NCBI GenBank assembly: GCA_021234155.1 | Contig: JAJEKV010000099.1 | Span: 3,381,453 to 3,445,452, forward strand | Origin: Isoetes taiwanensis | Taxonomy: Eukaryota > Streptophyta > Lycopodiopsida > Isoetales > Isoetaceae | Direction of reading: 5' to 3' | DNA: 64,000 nucleotides | Part shown: in pieces, positions 1 to 12,649 of the stretch | Layout of the letters: each line of letters opens with the position of its first letter | Position numbering within the stretch: the first letter of the stretch is position 1 | Translations under genes and position numbers: made by a program | The notes under the pieces: model-generated | Told to the model about the DNA's origin: nothing | The model's input: the letters and a program-made list of their open reading frames with translations, nothing else | Database searches by the model: none

Positions 1-359
1 TCCTTCTTTATCTATCCACTTAGATTTCTCTCCATCCTTGTTTATCTATCCACTTTAATAAACCGGACTTGTGCACCATTGAGCTTCACTTGCATACTTT
101 CATACTAAATCAAACTTGCCAATCACTTGATCATAGTATGCGATCACAAACATATGGCTCACCGGGTTGCTCTTGCATACAATCTACACAAGGCATGCCC
201 GGCTCTGATCCATGCAAAGCTGCAAGAAGAGCTTCTTTGATTTGCCATATTCTCGTGCATGATCACATACAACTTCATATATGGTTGCAGCCTCTTCATA
301 GATTACTTGCTAAGGGTTTTGGACCACGGCTTGAGGGTTCAAGCGGCGTCTCACCTTGA
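1..359. other. Unassigned left flank of the satellite array
   Basis: AT-rich sequence before the first satellite monomer. The first 60 bases contain an imperfect duplication built on TTTATCTATCCACTT. A 96-codon open frame at 69-359 has no recognisable domain and I do not call it a gene. Confidence 0.4.
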
Positions 360-3300
360 ATTCCGAGTTCCCGGGGCCTTGGGGAGGAAATTTGGGCAAA
401 AGCGACCTCCGGAGTTGGGGATTTTAGGGTCCAGCTAATGTCGGTCAACACCTAACTCCACTTCAAGACCACGGAGCAAAGGTCCCGAACCGACGAAGGA
501 GAGGGCCACCCAAGCGTAAACCACAGTAAATACGTAGGTTGCGAGGCTCTAGAAAGGGTTTACGTTTTGGGGGCCGAGTCCTGGTCTACATTGCACTGGG
601 ACTGGGGAGAAAGCGGCAACCGAGAATACGAACAAAGGAACCCCGGAGCCGGAGTTTGGGCCTTTCCTCCTCCCGATGTGGCAAGTAGAAGTCGGGGCGC
701 TGCGGTGGCAAGACATTAGTAAATTGCAATTAATGCATTGCATTTAAAATAAATTCGGGTTTTGCCGGTGGGGATCCCTAATTCATCTCAGCCTGCGGCC
801 CAATTTTGAATTTTAGGAGAAGGTCTAGGTCAAAGGGTTAGCATTAGAGCGGTCGGGGCAGCGTTTGCGGGAACCAGAGCTGGCACCCTTCCCCAAGTCA
901 AAGCGAGGCCCAGGACCTTGCGGGGATCCCTCACAAGAGGGGAGAGTCCAGGACCCGTGAGGCGGGATCCAAAAAGTTCCGGCTGACCCTTCGGCGGCGC
1001 TCCCTGGTCACATCGACGCTAATGACCACCCTCCCGGAGCCGGTTCCCCTATCCGGACCGTTGGATCCTCCGTTCAAGGGGCCCCTCTTGGGGAAGGTCA
1101 AAAGATTCCAGATCGCCCCGGGAGAACTTGTCAAACCGCGGGCGCGTCGATGTCTTCGACTTTGTAGAAACAGACTTGTTTTGTCGTTCGGACACCAGGG
1201 ATGCTCAGGAATGGCAAATAGACCCTGCCAAATCTCGTCGGAATGGCAAAAATTACCTAGGAGCAAGTTAAGTCGGTTTTCATTAAAGAAGGAAACACTC
1301 ACGCCCTCCCACAAGATCCGCATACACATCCTAGGCCAATTGACTGAGTGTGATTGAAGTGAGCTACTTTTGGCTTCTTGGAGTTCGGGTGGTCTTGACC
1401 AACGGAACTTGGTCCCGGAGGCAATGTCGGCGTTCGAGTCCATTGGCGTAGTCGGATGTGATTCCGGGAGGAGAGGTCGCCCGCCCGTCCCAGGGGCAGG
1501 GGAGAGGAAATTTGGGGCAAGCGACCTCAGGAGGATTTTAGGGTCAGCGCTCAAGCGTCAACACCCCAACCCCACTTCAAGACACGGCGCAAGGTCCCGC
1601 CCGAATCGACAAGGAGAGGGCCTCGAAGCGTAAACCCTGTGGGTTGCCGGGCTCTAGAAGGGGTTTACGTTTTGGGGCCGAGTCTGTCTGTTGCACTTGG
1701 GACCTGGCGGCGGCAAGAAGAACACGGGAGCAAGGGGCGGCGGGAGGAGTTTGGGCCTTTCCTCCTCCCGATGTGGCAAGTAGAAGTCTGGGGCACCTTG
1801 CGATGGCAAGACATTAAGTAAATTCGCAATTAATGCATTGCACGAAAATAAATTCGGTTTTTGCCAGTAGGATCCTAATTCATCTCCAAAGACACGGCCC
1901 AATTTTGAATTTTGGAGAAGGTCTAGGTCAAAGGGTTAGCATTAGAAGCGGTCGGGGCAGCGGGTTGCGGTGGCAACCGGGCTGGCACCCTTCCCCAAGT
2001 CAAACGAGGCCCGGGACCTTGCGGGGATCCCTCACAAGAGGGAGAGTGGGACCCAGGCGGGATCAAAAAAAGTTCGAGGCTGCCCCTTCTGGCGCTCCCG
2101 GTGCAGCTAATGACCACCCTCCGGGCGGTTCCCCTATCCGGCCGTTGGATCCTCGGTTCAGGGCCCCTCTTGGGGAAGGTCAAAAGATTCAGATGGGTCA
2201 GGAGAACTTGTCAAACCATGGCGTCCCCGATGTCGGCCTTGTAGAAACCGCCTTTGTTTTGTCGTTGAGACACAGGGATGCTCAGGAATGGCAAATAGAC
2301 CCACCCAAATCGTCAGGAATGGCTTGAAATTACCCTAGGGAGCAAGTTACACGGTCGGTTTTGAAAGAAGGAAACACTCCGCCCTCCACGGCCGAGTATC
2401 CGCATGCACATCCTAGGCCAATTGACTCTGAGTGTGATGGAAGTGAGCTACTTTGGCACTTCTTGGAGTTCGGGTGGTCTTGGCCACGGAACTTGGTCCC
2501 CAGGGGCAATGTCGGCGTTAAGTCCATTGGCGAGAGTCGATCAGCGATTGGGAGGCGGAGGTCGCCGTCCGTCCCGGGGCCTTGGGGAGAGGAAATTTGG
2601 GGCAAGCGGCCTGGGGAGGATTTTAGGGTCCAGCTTCTGGCGTCAACACCCTAACCCCACTTCAAGACAGTACAAGGTCCCGGCCGAATCCGACAAGGAG
2701 AGGGCCTCAAAGCGTAAACCCGTGGGTTGCCGGGCTCTAGAAGGGTTTACGTTTTGGGGCGAGTCTGTCTGTTGCACTGGGACTGGCAGAAGCGGCAGTA
2801 GAGAATCTGGAGCAAAGGGGGCCCGGCGGAGCCGGAGTTTGGGCCTTTCCTCCTCCCGATGTGGCAAGTAGAAGTCGGGGGACCTGCGTGTGTAAGACAT
2901 TAGTAAATGCCAATTAATGCATTGCACGAAAAATAAATTCGGTTTTGCCGGTAGGATCCCTAATTCATCTCCGGCCACGGCCCAATTTTGGAATTTTGGA
3001 GAAGGTCTAGGTCAAAGGGTTAGCATTAGAGCGGTCGGGGCAGCGTCTGCGGGGGGCAGCATGTGGCACCCTTCCCCAAGTCCAAGCGAGGCGGGACCTT
3101 GCGGGATCCCTCACAAGAGGGAGAGTCCAGGACCCCGGGGCCGGGATCCAAAAAGTTCCCGGCGGCCCTTCTGGCGGCGGCTCCCGGGGCGACGCTATCG
3201 ACCACCCTCCGGGCGGTTCCCCTATCCGGCCGTTGGATCCTCCGTTCGGGGCCCCTCTTGGGAAGGTCCAAAAGATTCAGATCGGTCGGGAGAACTTGTC

Positions 3301-6300
3301 AAAGCGAGAGGCGTCGATGTCGGCCTTGTAGAAACCTTGACTGTTTTGTCGTTCGGGAGACGCGGGATGCTCGGAATGGCAAATAGACACGGCCAAATCG
3401 TCGAATGGCTAAATTACCCTAGGGAGCAAGTTACGGTGGGGTTTTTGAAAGAAGGAAACACTCCGCCCTCCACGACGGTATCAGCATGCACATCCTAGGC
3501 CAATTGACTACGAGTGTGATGGAAGTGAGCTACTTTGGCTTCTTGGAGTTGGTGGTCTTCGGCCCGGAGAACTTGGTCCCGAGGGCAATGTCGACGTTCG
3601 AGTCCATTGGCGAGTCAGTCCTTGATTCGAGAGGAGGTCGCCCGTCGGCCCCGAGGGCCTTGGGGAGAGGAAATTTAGGGCAAGCAGCCTCGAGGGGATT
3701 TTAGGGTCCAGCGCTCGGCGTCAACACCCCCAACCCCACTTCAAGACCTGGCGCAAGGTCAGTAGAATCGACAAGGAGAGGGCCTCAAACGTAAACCCAG
3801 CGGGTTTGCGGGCTCTAGAAGGGTTTACGTTTTGGGGGGCGAGTCCTGGCATTTGCACCTGGGACCTGGCGGCGGGCAATGAGAATACGGAGCAAGGGGA
3901 GGCCCGACGGAGCGGAGTTTGGGCCTTTCCTCCTCCCCGATGTGGCAAGTAGAAGTCGGGGCTTTTGCTGATGGCAAGACATTCGTGAATTGCAATTAAT
4001 GCATTGCAACGAAAATAAATTCGGTTTTTGCGGTGGGATCCCTAATTCATCTCCAAAGACACGGCCCATTTTTGAATTTTGGAGAAGGTCTAGGTCAAAG
4101 GGTTAGCATTAGAGCGGTCGGGGCAGCGTTCGAGGGGGTCCCAGCCGGCACCCTTCCCCAAGTCAAGCGAGGCCCAGGACCTTGCGGGGATCCCTCACAA
4201 GAGGGGGAGAGTCAGGACCCGGGAGGCGGGATCCAAAAAAAGTTCCAGGCAGCCTTCTGGCGGGCTCCCAGGGGCTGACGCTAATGACCACCCTCCGGGC
4301 CGGTTCCCCTATCCCGACCGTTGGATCCTCCGTTCAGGGCCCCTCTTCGGGAAGGTCCAAAAGATTCAGATCGGTCGGGAGAACTTGTCAAACCATGGGC
4401 GTCGATGTAAACCTTAGAAAGAAACAGACCTTTGTTTTGTCGTTCGGACACAGGATGCTAGAATGGCAAATAGACCCTGCCAAATCGGAATGGCGAAATT
4501 ACCCTAGGGAGCAAGTTACACCGGTCGGTTTTGCGAAAGAAGGAAACACTCTCACCCTCCACGACAATATCCCATGCACATCCTAGGCCAATTGACTACG
4601 AGTGTGATGGAAGTGAGCTACTTTGCGCTTCTTGGAGTTGGGTGGTCTTACGGCCCGCGGAACTTGGTCCCAGGGGGCAATGTCGGCGTTCCCGAGTCCA
4701 TTGGAGAGTCCGGATCGCTTGATTCTGAGAGAGGAGGTCGCCCGTCCGTCCCCAGGGCCTTGGGGAGAGGGAAATTTGGGGCAAGCGACCTCAGGAGGGA
4801 TTTTAGGGTCCGCGCTCTGGCGTCAACACCCCAACCCCACTTCAAGACGGCGCAAAGGTCCCGGCGAATCGACAAGGAGAGGGCCTCCAAGCGTAAACCA
4901 CGTGGGTTGCCGGCTCTAGAAGGGTTTACGTTTTGGGGGCGAGTCTGAGTGCATTGTACTTGGGACCGGAAAAACAGCGAGAATCACGGGCAAGGGAACG
5001 GCGGGCCCGAGGAGTTTGGGCCTTTCCTCCTCCCCGATGTGGCAGAAGTAGAAGTCGGGAGCTTTTGCGATGGCAAGACATTCGTAAATTAATTAATGCA
5101 TTGCGAAAATAAATTCGGTTTTGGTAGGATCCCTAATTCATCTCGGCCTGCGGCCCAATTTTGAATTTTAGGAGAAGGTCTAGGTCAAAGGGGTTAGCAT
5201 TAGAGCGGTCGGGGCAGCCCGTTGGTGGGAACAGCAAAGCGGCACCCTTCCCCAAGTCAAAGCGAGGCGGGACCTTGCGGGGATCCCTCACAAGAGGGAG
5301 AGTCAGGACCCGGGAGGCGGGATCAAAAAGTTCGGCTGACCCTTCTGGCGGCGCTCCCGGGGCTGCGCTAATGACCACCCTCCGGGCCCCGGTTCCCCTA
5401 TCCGGCCCGTTGGATCCCTCCGTTCGGACACCCCTCTTGGGAAGGTCAAAAGATTCCAGGTCGGTCAGGGAGAACTTGTCAAACAGCGGGGCGTCGATGT
5501 CGACCTTGTAGAAACCGCTTTGTTTTGTCGTTCGGACACGGGGATGCTCGGAATGGCAAATAGACCCCATGCGTCGTCCCGGGTCGGCGAAATTACCCAG
5601 GGGAGCAAGTTACACTTGGCCGGTTTTTGCGTAAAGAAGGAAACACTCACGCCTCCACGACGGTATCGCATGCACATCCTAGGCCAATTGATACGAGTGT
5701 GATGGAAGTGAGCTACTTTGGCTTCTTGAGTTCGGGTGGTCTTCCGGCCCGCGGAACTTGGTCCCCAGGGCAATGTCGGCGCTCGGTCCATTGGCAGAGT
5801 CGGACGCTGATTCGGAGAGCGGAGGTCGCCGTCGGCCCCTGTGGCCTTGGGGAGGGAAATTTAAGGGGCAGCCTCAGAGGGATTTAGGGTCCAAGGCCTC
5901 AAGGCCAACACCCCAACCCCATCTTCAAGACACAATGCAGTTGGGTCCCGGCCGACAAGGAAGGGCCTCCAAACTCAAACCCCGTGGGTTGCAAAGGCTC
6001 TAGAAGGGTTTACGTTTTGGGGGCGAGTCCTGGTCTGTGCACTTGGGACTGGTAGCGCGGCAATAGAACACGGAGCAAGGGGCCCTCCGACGGGCCCGGT
6101 TTGGGCCTTTCCTCCTCCGATGTAGCAAGTAGAAGTCCTGGCTTTGGTGATGTGAAGACATTAAATGAAATTCGCCAATTAATGCCATTGCAAAATAAAT
6201 TCCGGTTTTGCCGGCCGGGATCCCTAATTCATCTCGGCCTACGGCCCAATTTTGGAATTTTCGGAGAAGGTCTAGGTCAAAGGGTTAGCATTAGAAGCGG

Positions 6301-9300
6301 TCGGGGCAGCCCGTTCGGGAACCTTGAGGCGGCACCCTTCCCCAAGTCAAGCGAGGCGGGGACTTGCGGGGATCCCTCACAAGAGGGAGAGTCAGGACCC
6401 GGAGGCGGGATCAAAAAAAAAAGTTCGAGGGCAGCCCTTCTCGCGGCGCTCCCGGGCTACTGCGCTAATGACCACCCTCCGGGAGCCGGTTCCCTATCCG
6501 GCCGTTGGATCCTCCGTCAGGGGAGGCCCCTCTTGGGGAAGGTCAAAAGATTCCAGATCGGTCCGGGAGAACTTGTCAAACCGAGGCGCCCCGATGTCGG
6601 CCTTGTAGAAACCGCCTTTGTTTTTTGTCGTTCGCACCGGGATGCTCAGGAATGGCAAATAGACCCGCCAAATCGTCAGGAATGGCGAAATTACCCTAGG
6701 GGAGCAAGTTACTACCTGGCCGGTTTTGGCGAAAAGAAGGGAAACACTCCGCCCTCCACGACGATCCCGCATGCACACATCTAGCCAATTATTTCGAGTG
6801 TGATGGAAGTGAGCTACTTTGGCTTCTTGGAGTTCGGGTGGTCTTCTGGCCACGGAACTTGGTCCCCAGGCAATGTCGACGTTCTGAGTCCATTGGCAGT
6901 CCAGTCGCGATTCCGGAGAGCTGGAGGTCGCCTGGGTCCGTCCCGGGGCCTTGGGAGAGAAATTTGGGGCAAGCGACCTCGAGGAGGATTTTAGGGTCAG
7001 CTCAAGGCCGTCAACACCAACCCCACTTCAAGACCGGCGCCAAGGTCCCGGCCGAACCGACAAGGAGAGGGCCTCAAACGTAAACCCAGTGGGTTGCCCG
7101 GGCTCTAGAAGGGTTTACGTTTTGGGGGCCGAGTCTGGTCTGTTGCACTGGGACCGGTGAGCGGCAACAGCCGAGAATACGCGAGCAAGGGGCCCGGCGG
7201 GAGCGGAGTTTGGGCCTTTCCTCCTCCGATGTGGCAAGTAGAAGTCGGGGCGCTTTTGCGCGGGTGGCAAGACATTCAGAATTCGCAATTAATGCATTGC
7301 ACGAAAATAAATTCCGGTTTTTGCCCGGTGGATCCCTAATTCATCTCCGGCACACGGCCCAATTTTGGAATTTTAGGAGAAGGTCTAGGGTCAAAGGGTT
7401 AGCATTAGAACGGTCGGGGCAGCCCGGGGTGGCAACTGAGCCGGCACCCTTCCCCAAGTCAAACGAGGCCAGGACCTTGCAGGGATCCCTCACAAGAGGG
7501 AGAGTCCGACCCCGTGGGGGATCAAAAAGTTCCCGAGGCACCCTTCCTGGCAGGCTCCCGTGCGCATCGCTAATGACCACCCCTCCCGGAGCCCGGTTCC
7601 CCTATCCGGCCGTTGGATCCTCTCTGCTCGAGGGCCCTCTTCGGGAAGGTCCAAAGATTCGGACGGTCAGGGAGAACTTGTCAAACCACGGGCGCCCCGA
7701 TGTCGGCCCTTGTAGAAACCGCCTTGTTTTTGTCGTCGGGCACGGGGATGCTCAGGAATGGCAAATAGACCCTGCCAAATCGTCAGGAATGGCGAAATTA
7801 CCCTAGAGAGCAAGTTACACGGTCCGGTTTTTGCGAAGAAGGAAACACTCACGCCCTCCACGACAAGTATCCCGCATGCACATCCTAGGCCAATTGACTA
7901 CGAAAGTGTGATGGAAGTGAGCTACTTTGGCGCTTCTTGGAGTTCGGGTGGTCTTCACACGGAACTTGGTCCCCTGTGGCAATGTCGACGCTCTGAGTCC
8001 ATTGGCAGAGTCGGGATCAGGATTCCGGAGAGCGGAGGTCGCCCGTCCGCCCCCAGGGCCTTTGGGAGAGGAAATTTGGGCAAGCGACCTCTGGGAGGAT
8101 TTTAGGGTCCAGCTCAAGGCCAACACCCCAACCCCACTTCAAGACACGGCGCAAGGTCCCGCCGAATCGACAAGGAGAGGGGCCTCCCAAACGAACCCCG
8201 GGTTGCTGTGCTCTAGAAGGGTTTACGTTTTGGGGGCCGAAGTCCCGGCCTCCCGCCACGGAACTTGATCCCAGTGGCAATGTCGGCATTCCAGTCCATT
8301 GGCAGAGCCAAATCGCGGTTCCAGGTGAGGGGAGGTTGCCCGCCCTTCCCCGTGGCTTGGGGAGAGGGAAATTCGGGCAAGCAGCCTTGAGGGATTTTAG
8401 TGTCCGCCTCAAGGCGTCAACACCCCAACTCCACTTCAAGACATGGCGAAAGTCCCTACCGAACCGACAAGGAGAGGGCCACCAAACGTAAACCCCGTGG
8501 GTTGCGGTGCTCTAGAAGGGTTTACGCTTTGGGGCCGAGTCCGGTCGGCCTTACTAGCTCTGGAACTTGATCCCGGTGGCAATGTCGGCATTCTCGAGTC
8601 CATTGGCGAGCCAAATCGCCTGGTTCAGGAGGGAGGTTGCCCGTCCTTCCCGTGGCCTTAAGAAGAGGAAATTAGGGGCAAGTAGCTTCCGGAGGGATTT
8701 TAGTGTCCGCTTCGGGCGTCAACACCCCAACTCCACTTCAAGACATGGCGCAAAGTCCCCGCCGAATCGGGATAAGGAGAGGGCCTCCAAACAAACCCCG
8801 TGGGCTGCCGTGCTCTAGAAGGGTTTACGTTGGGGCCGAAGTCACGGTCTTTTGGCCCCGGAACTTGGTTTCGAGCAATGTCAACGTTTCGAGTCCATTG
8901 GCGAGCCAAATCGTGGTTCCGGAGAGGGGAGGTTGCCCGCTCTTCCCGTGGCCTTAGGGAGAGGAAATTTGGGGAAAGATACTCCGGGGGATTTTAGGGT
9001 CCGGCTCGGCGGCCAACACCCCAACTCCACTTCAAGACACGCCGCTAGGGTCCCGACCGGATCGAAGGAGAGGGCCTCCAAACGTAAACCCCGTGTGAGT
9101 TGCGCCAGGGCTCTAGAAGGGTTTACGTTTTGGGGCCGAGTCCTAGTCTGTTGCGATTGGAACGTACGAAGTCACTGCCGAGAACGACATAGCAAGGAAC
9201 TGACGGAACGGAGTTTGGACCCGTCCTCCTCGATGTGGCAATTAGAAGTCGGGGGGCGCTTTTGCAAAGGGCAACACACGATTAAATTCATAATTAATGC

Positions 9301-9450
9301 ATTGCAAAAATAAATTCTGATTTTTTTGCCGGTTTGGATCCGTAATTCATCTCCAAAGCACTGCGGCCCAATTCGGAATTTTGAGAAGGTCTAGGTCAAA
9401 GGGTTAGCATTAGAACCGGGCAGCGTTCGCTAGGCAGGCAACCGAGCTGA
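360..9450. repeat. Tandem satellite array, about 1.1 kb monomer
   Basis: The landmark CTCTAGAA followed by GGGTTTACGTTT recurs at 547, 1652, 2735, 3813, 4914, 5998, 7103, 8211, 8510, 8813 and 9111. The first intervals are 1078-1108 bp. A second landmark, CCTAATTCATCTC, recurs at about 774, 1872, 2961, 4041, 5128, 6220, 7332 and 9340 with the same period. Monomers are GC-rich and differ by many scattered one- to three-base indels, mostly in G or C runs, so they are either old or poorly polished. All frames are broken differently in each monomer, so the array is non-coding. Every monomer keeps a short inverted repeat (AAACGTAAACCC against GGGTTTACGTTT) around the CTCTAGAA landmark. The array starts in mid-monomer at about 360 and stops in mid-monomer at about 9450. 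Confidence 0.9.
8211..9110. repeat. Three 0.3 kb deleted monomers in the array
   Basis: Landmarks at 8211, 8510, 8813 and 9111 are only 298-303 bp apart. Each short unit jumps from the bases just after GGGGCCGAGTC straight to GGAACTTG(G/A)T, which in full monomers lies about 800 bp further on. The same internal deletion has therefore been amplified in tandem. The retained 0.3 kb includes the conserved inverted repeat. The last unit returns to the full-length structure. Confidence 0.85.
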
Positions 9451-9801
9451 TTTGGAAGATTTGAAGATGCAGTTGACTTCAAGCCACAAAGAAACATAAA
9501 TTTAGTGGCTGCTTCTATCAGTCAGGTTGGAGAAAAAATCCAAGCTGACTGTCCATCACAAACTTCTAAGAATGTGCATTTGAAAGATTTAGAACATGGA
9601 AGTGTCCCATTTGTAAGAGCTACAGGAGAGTCCAAACCACAAATAATCTCTTAATTTGGTTCTACCAAATCCAAGTCGAAAATGTCAAAACCTCAAAGCT
9701 CCGAAATGGTAAATCGAATGAAGAAGGCGATATCCAACGAAGAATGCAAAATATCTTCAAGAATCCTTCAGATCATGTTCATGCATATGTATCAATGCTA
9801 G
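9451..9801 (+). pseudogene. Decayed protein-coding exon at the array edge, unrecognised
   Basis: Directly after the satellite breaks off, one frame stays open for 67 codons (9451-9651), meets a single TAA at 9652-9654, and stays open for another 48 codons to a TAG ending at 9801. Composition is protein-like, rich in Lys, Ser and Gln, with no low-complexity run. The TAA could be a former glutamine codon. There is no start methionine at the left edge, so this looks like the 3' part of a gene whose upstream exons were replaced by satellite. I do not recognise the family. A chance open frame is possible but less likely, given 116 codons with one stop in an AT-rich stretch. Confidence 0.4.
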
Positions 9802-10504
9802 ATTGTACCCAAGAGAAAATATAACAATGTACAAAACATAGGTTTATTGAACAAAAGATCACTTGAACAATTCAGCATACTCCTCCTGAGCTTGGCTTAT
9901 GGTTTCTATCGTGGAAGTCCTCCACTTGTCCATCCCTTTGAACCATAGCTCCATGTCAAGTATATGTCAAGGCGACCATGCATATGTCGACGCTTAGTAT
10001 CATGTTAATGTTGTTTTCTGTGGTGCTTCCAAACCACGACCATCTTTTCAAGAAGCACCCTCATCATGCTAGGCAGCTCACGGTTCCTAGCAATTTGTCA
10101 GTGCCTTCTCACCAATCACATACTTCTTTAACACTTTCATCCGATGGATCGTTGTTTCATAGTCCTCATCTTCGAAAGTGGAGGAGGGGGTTCTTCCTTC
10201 TCATGCCCTCGACGCTCCCTACACCAAGCTATAGATTAGAAAATAGATAAAATACAATAAAGTGTATAAACTACAGAGTGTAGCCTTACTTGTGAAGACA
10301 GGTTCCATATCTCTCTGCTTTTGAATCCTCATCTCCTCCCTGACCGGGTTCAAGCGTCAAGCATACTTTCCATGGCCATGTATCCCAAAAGCAATAAAGA
10401 AAAAACTCACAATAATCTGCCAATGAAAAAACTAGGATCCGGAGGATCGCTCTTAATACTCAAATCATAAAAGAAATGGGAAAAATGAAAGCCGGCCGAT
10501 GACT
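9802..10504. other. Unassigned spacer, possible minus-strand gene scraps
   Basis: No gene can be supported. On the minus strand a short frame ends at a TGA (9859-9861) after a Glu/Gln-rich stretch, and another open stretch lies near 10080-10180. Both look like scraps of coding sequence but share no recognisable domain. The 90-codon plus-strand frame at 9978-10250 has low-quality composition. No CACTA-type terminus is visible here, although the transposon's left end should lie near 10505. Confidence 0.3.
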
Positions 10505-10509
10505 TTTAA

Positions 10510-10612
10510 AGAACGAGACGCCGTTTTTAAGGCGCGATAAACGCCGTTTAACCACGTTTAAAGGTCGCTCAACGACGTCTATAACGACGTTAACGGCTAT
10601 AACGACGTCATC
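10510..10612. repeat. Left subterminal repeats of the CACTA element
   Basis: About 100 bp with six or more variants of ACGACGT(T/C) and CGCCGTTTAA, matching the units near the right end. In CACTA elements such subterminal repeats bind the element-encoded protein needed for transposition. That role is inferred here from family knowledge. Confidence 0.7.
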
Positions 10613-11940
10613 TGAAATTTGTTTTGTTTTCATTATCTTCGAGATGCCATATATATTGCCCTATTAGTCCTCTTGGCTTCTCCGGCCGCCCTCCGTCTCC
10701 CTCTCTGCCCTCGGCCCTCCTCCTCCTCCTCCTCGGGCTTCTGAGCTCCTCACCTACATCGCCATGGCCGCTTCTCCCGATGCATGCCCGCTGATGCAGC
10801 ACCAGAGGTCGCGGCAAAAGGGCCGCCGGAGCAATCGAATCGCCTCAAATTGAAAGTGGCTAGAGACGAACCCAACCCAAGAAAGGCCGGAGTTCAAGCA
10901 AGCCATGACAAAGCTGCATGATAGGGGCAAGAAAGACCGCCAAGATTCTTTGGGAGGCCGAACCTTCCCTCACACAGGCTCGAGTGCCCAAGAAATGCAT
11001 GGTGAACTCGTTGTGCTTGGCCCGTATGCTAGAGGATAGGGGCCTTTGGGAAGGGAAACATTTTTCAAGCCCTACTTTCAAAAGTTGCACCGGACCAAAC
11101 CAGGGCATGCGGAAGTGCTCGTATATGAATTCCTTGGGGAAAGCAGGACACCACGCCGGGAGGGCTTGGATTCCATGCTTGGGAGGCTTGTTCGAGGGTG
11201 GAGGAAATCACCGCCGAGCACCTTCGAGCCTGAGTGGATCCAATGGATCTTGATATATACCACTAGATGTGCAATCGCATCCACTTTGTTTTGTGTATTT
11301 GAATTGTGTATGGGTTTTTATATGAATTTTGTATTTTGAAGGGAATACATATATGATTTTTGTATATGAATCTTGCATTTTGAAGGGAATCTTCACATTT
11401 TATGATTAATTAAACATAAAGCGTGTACTCAATGTATGTAGAACTGCCCCGATCGGCGCTTTGCAAGCCATAGGTCTATACTAGGATGCCAATTAACTTG
11501 GCATAAATGTCTATGATAACTTCCAAGTTGCAATACTAATGTTGCCTAATATGGTTTGTAGTATACACAAATTGCATGCCAAAGTATTTTCTTATTCATA
11601 TGTGGGAAGAAAATATAATAATCATAATAAAGTAATGAAGGTTCAATCGATGGTAGTCTTCTATCATGACAATAGTCTGCCCCCCAACCCCCAACCTCCC
11701 TATTCGACCGCCATCTCTTCTTCACCTTCAAATATCGGCGGAGCGGCGAGCCTTACATGGAACTACTAACCACCACCGATCTTGCAAAGGATGCGGAACG
11801 AAGGTGACCTACAAAACCTCTATTACATTAGTTCCTTTGTTAATGACATATATAAATTTTATTGCATCCAAGTAAACATACTTGTTCACATTGCTCAACC
11901 CTCACGAAAGTGTGTCTTGACCACGGTATCTGAAGAAGTT
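10613..11940. other. CACTA internal sequence without recognised gene
   Basis: Between the left subterminal repeats and the transposase relic. The stretch 10680-11250 is GC-rich with several overlapping open frames on both strands (for example plus 10918-11253 and 11046-11339, minus 10860-11108). It could be a captured gene fragment, but no frame shows a known motif. A CTCCTCCTCCTCCTCC microsatellite lies near 10715-10735. The part after 11250 is AT-rich. Confidence 0.35.
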
Positions 11941-11944
11941 GAAT

Positions 11945-12614
11945 CTAGTGAATACAGTGCCACTCGGATCTTTTGCGTATCGTGGCATGAGCACCCGGTA
12001 CACACAAGATCAAACCATTCGCATCAAACAACATTGTTTTGAATGCACTACCGACATCAACCTCCATGATAGTCTTTATAGTACCAATCCATTCCAACAT
12101 TGCCTCGATTGGGTTTGGGGAGTGCACTACCGGTCGGCAAACCGTACTAAACTTTCTTTGATATACCACAATCATAAGTGCGTTTGCCATGATCCACACT
12201 TTGTCGTCGAAAAGTGAGCACTAGAAGACCATATTGATGCATATGAATTATACTACAAAGTAAAGGAACAAATGTTCAAAATAACGAAGCTAAACTCGTG
12301 AATTATATGCTATTAAGTTGCACTTACAAATAGTGACACGCCTTTAGCATATGCAAATTCTTCGCTAGAAACATGTTAAGCCGCTGTTGCCTTGCCATCT
12401 CTAGTTGTTCGAGCAGCCATTTATTGTTTATCTCACTTGGCAGGACCCCTAGATGATCTGGAAGTGGTTGTTTGCGATTCTTTTGTCGATAGCGTCTTCT
12501 CTCCTCATCTCTCTTTATTTTTTCTTCCTCGTATTTTTTTATCCATTTCTCCATGGGAGTGGAGCAGTAGATGAGAAACTTATTGACTTTTGCCTGTTCT
12601 TCTAGTGTGAACAA
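11945..12614 (-). pseudogene. CACTA transposase C-terminal region, degraded
   Basis: Two minus-strand fragments continue downstream of the tnp2 core. At 12614-12324 there is a 96-codon stretch opening with FTLEEQAKVNKFLIYCS and followed by a charged Lys/Glu/Arg segment, which resembles the C-terminal arm of plant CACTA transposases. At 12199-11945 the segment GTIKTIMEVDVGSAFK resembles the start of the DUF4216 domain found there. Frames change between the fragments and stops interrupt them, so this cannot encode active protein. The DUF4216 call is tentative. Confidence 0.55.
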
Positions 12615-12649
12615 TTTCTTCTGTGGTCTTCCTTCGGGAACTTCTCCAA

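Noticed and set aside
931-9313. Many overlapping open frames of 60-207 codons within the satellite
   Set aside because: They shift between monomers, occur on both strands and in several frames at once, and arise from GC-rich sequence lacking stops.
10608-11339. Overlapping frames in the CACTA interior
   Set aside because: No frame is preferred, no motif is seen, and stops differ in all frames. Described as a gap rather than a gene.
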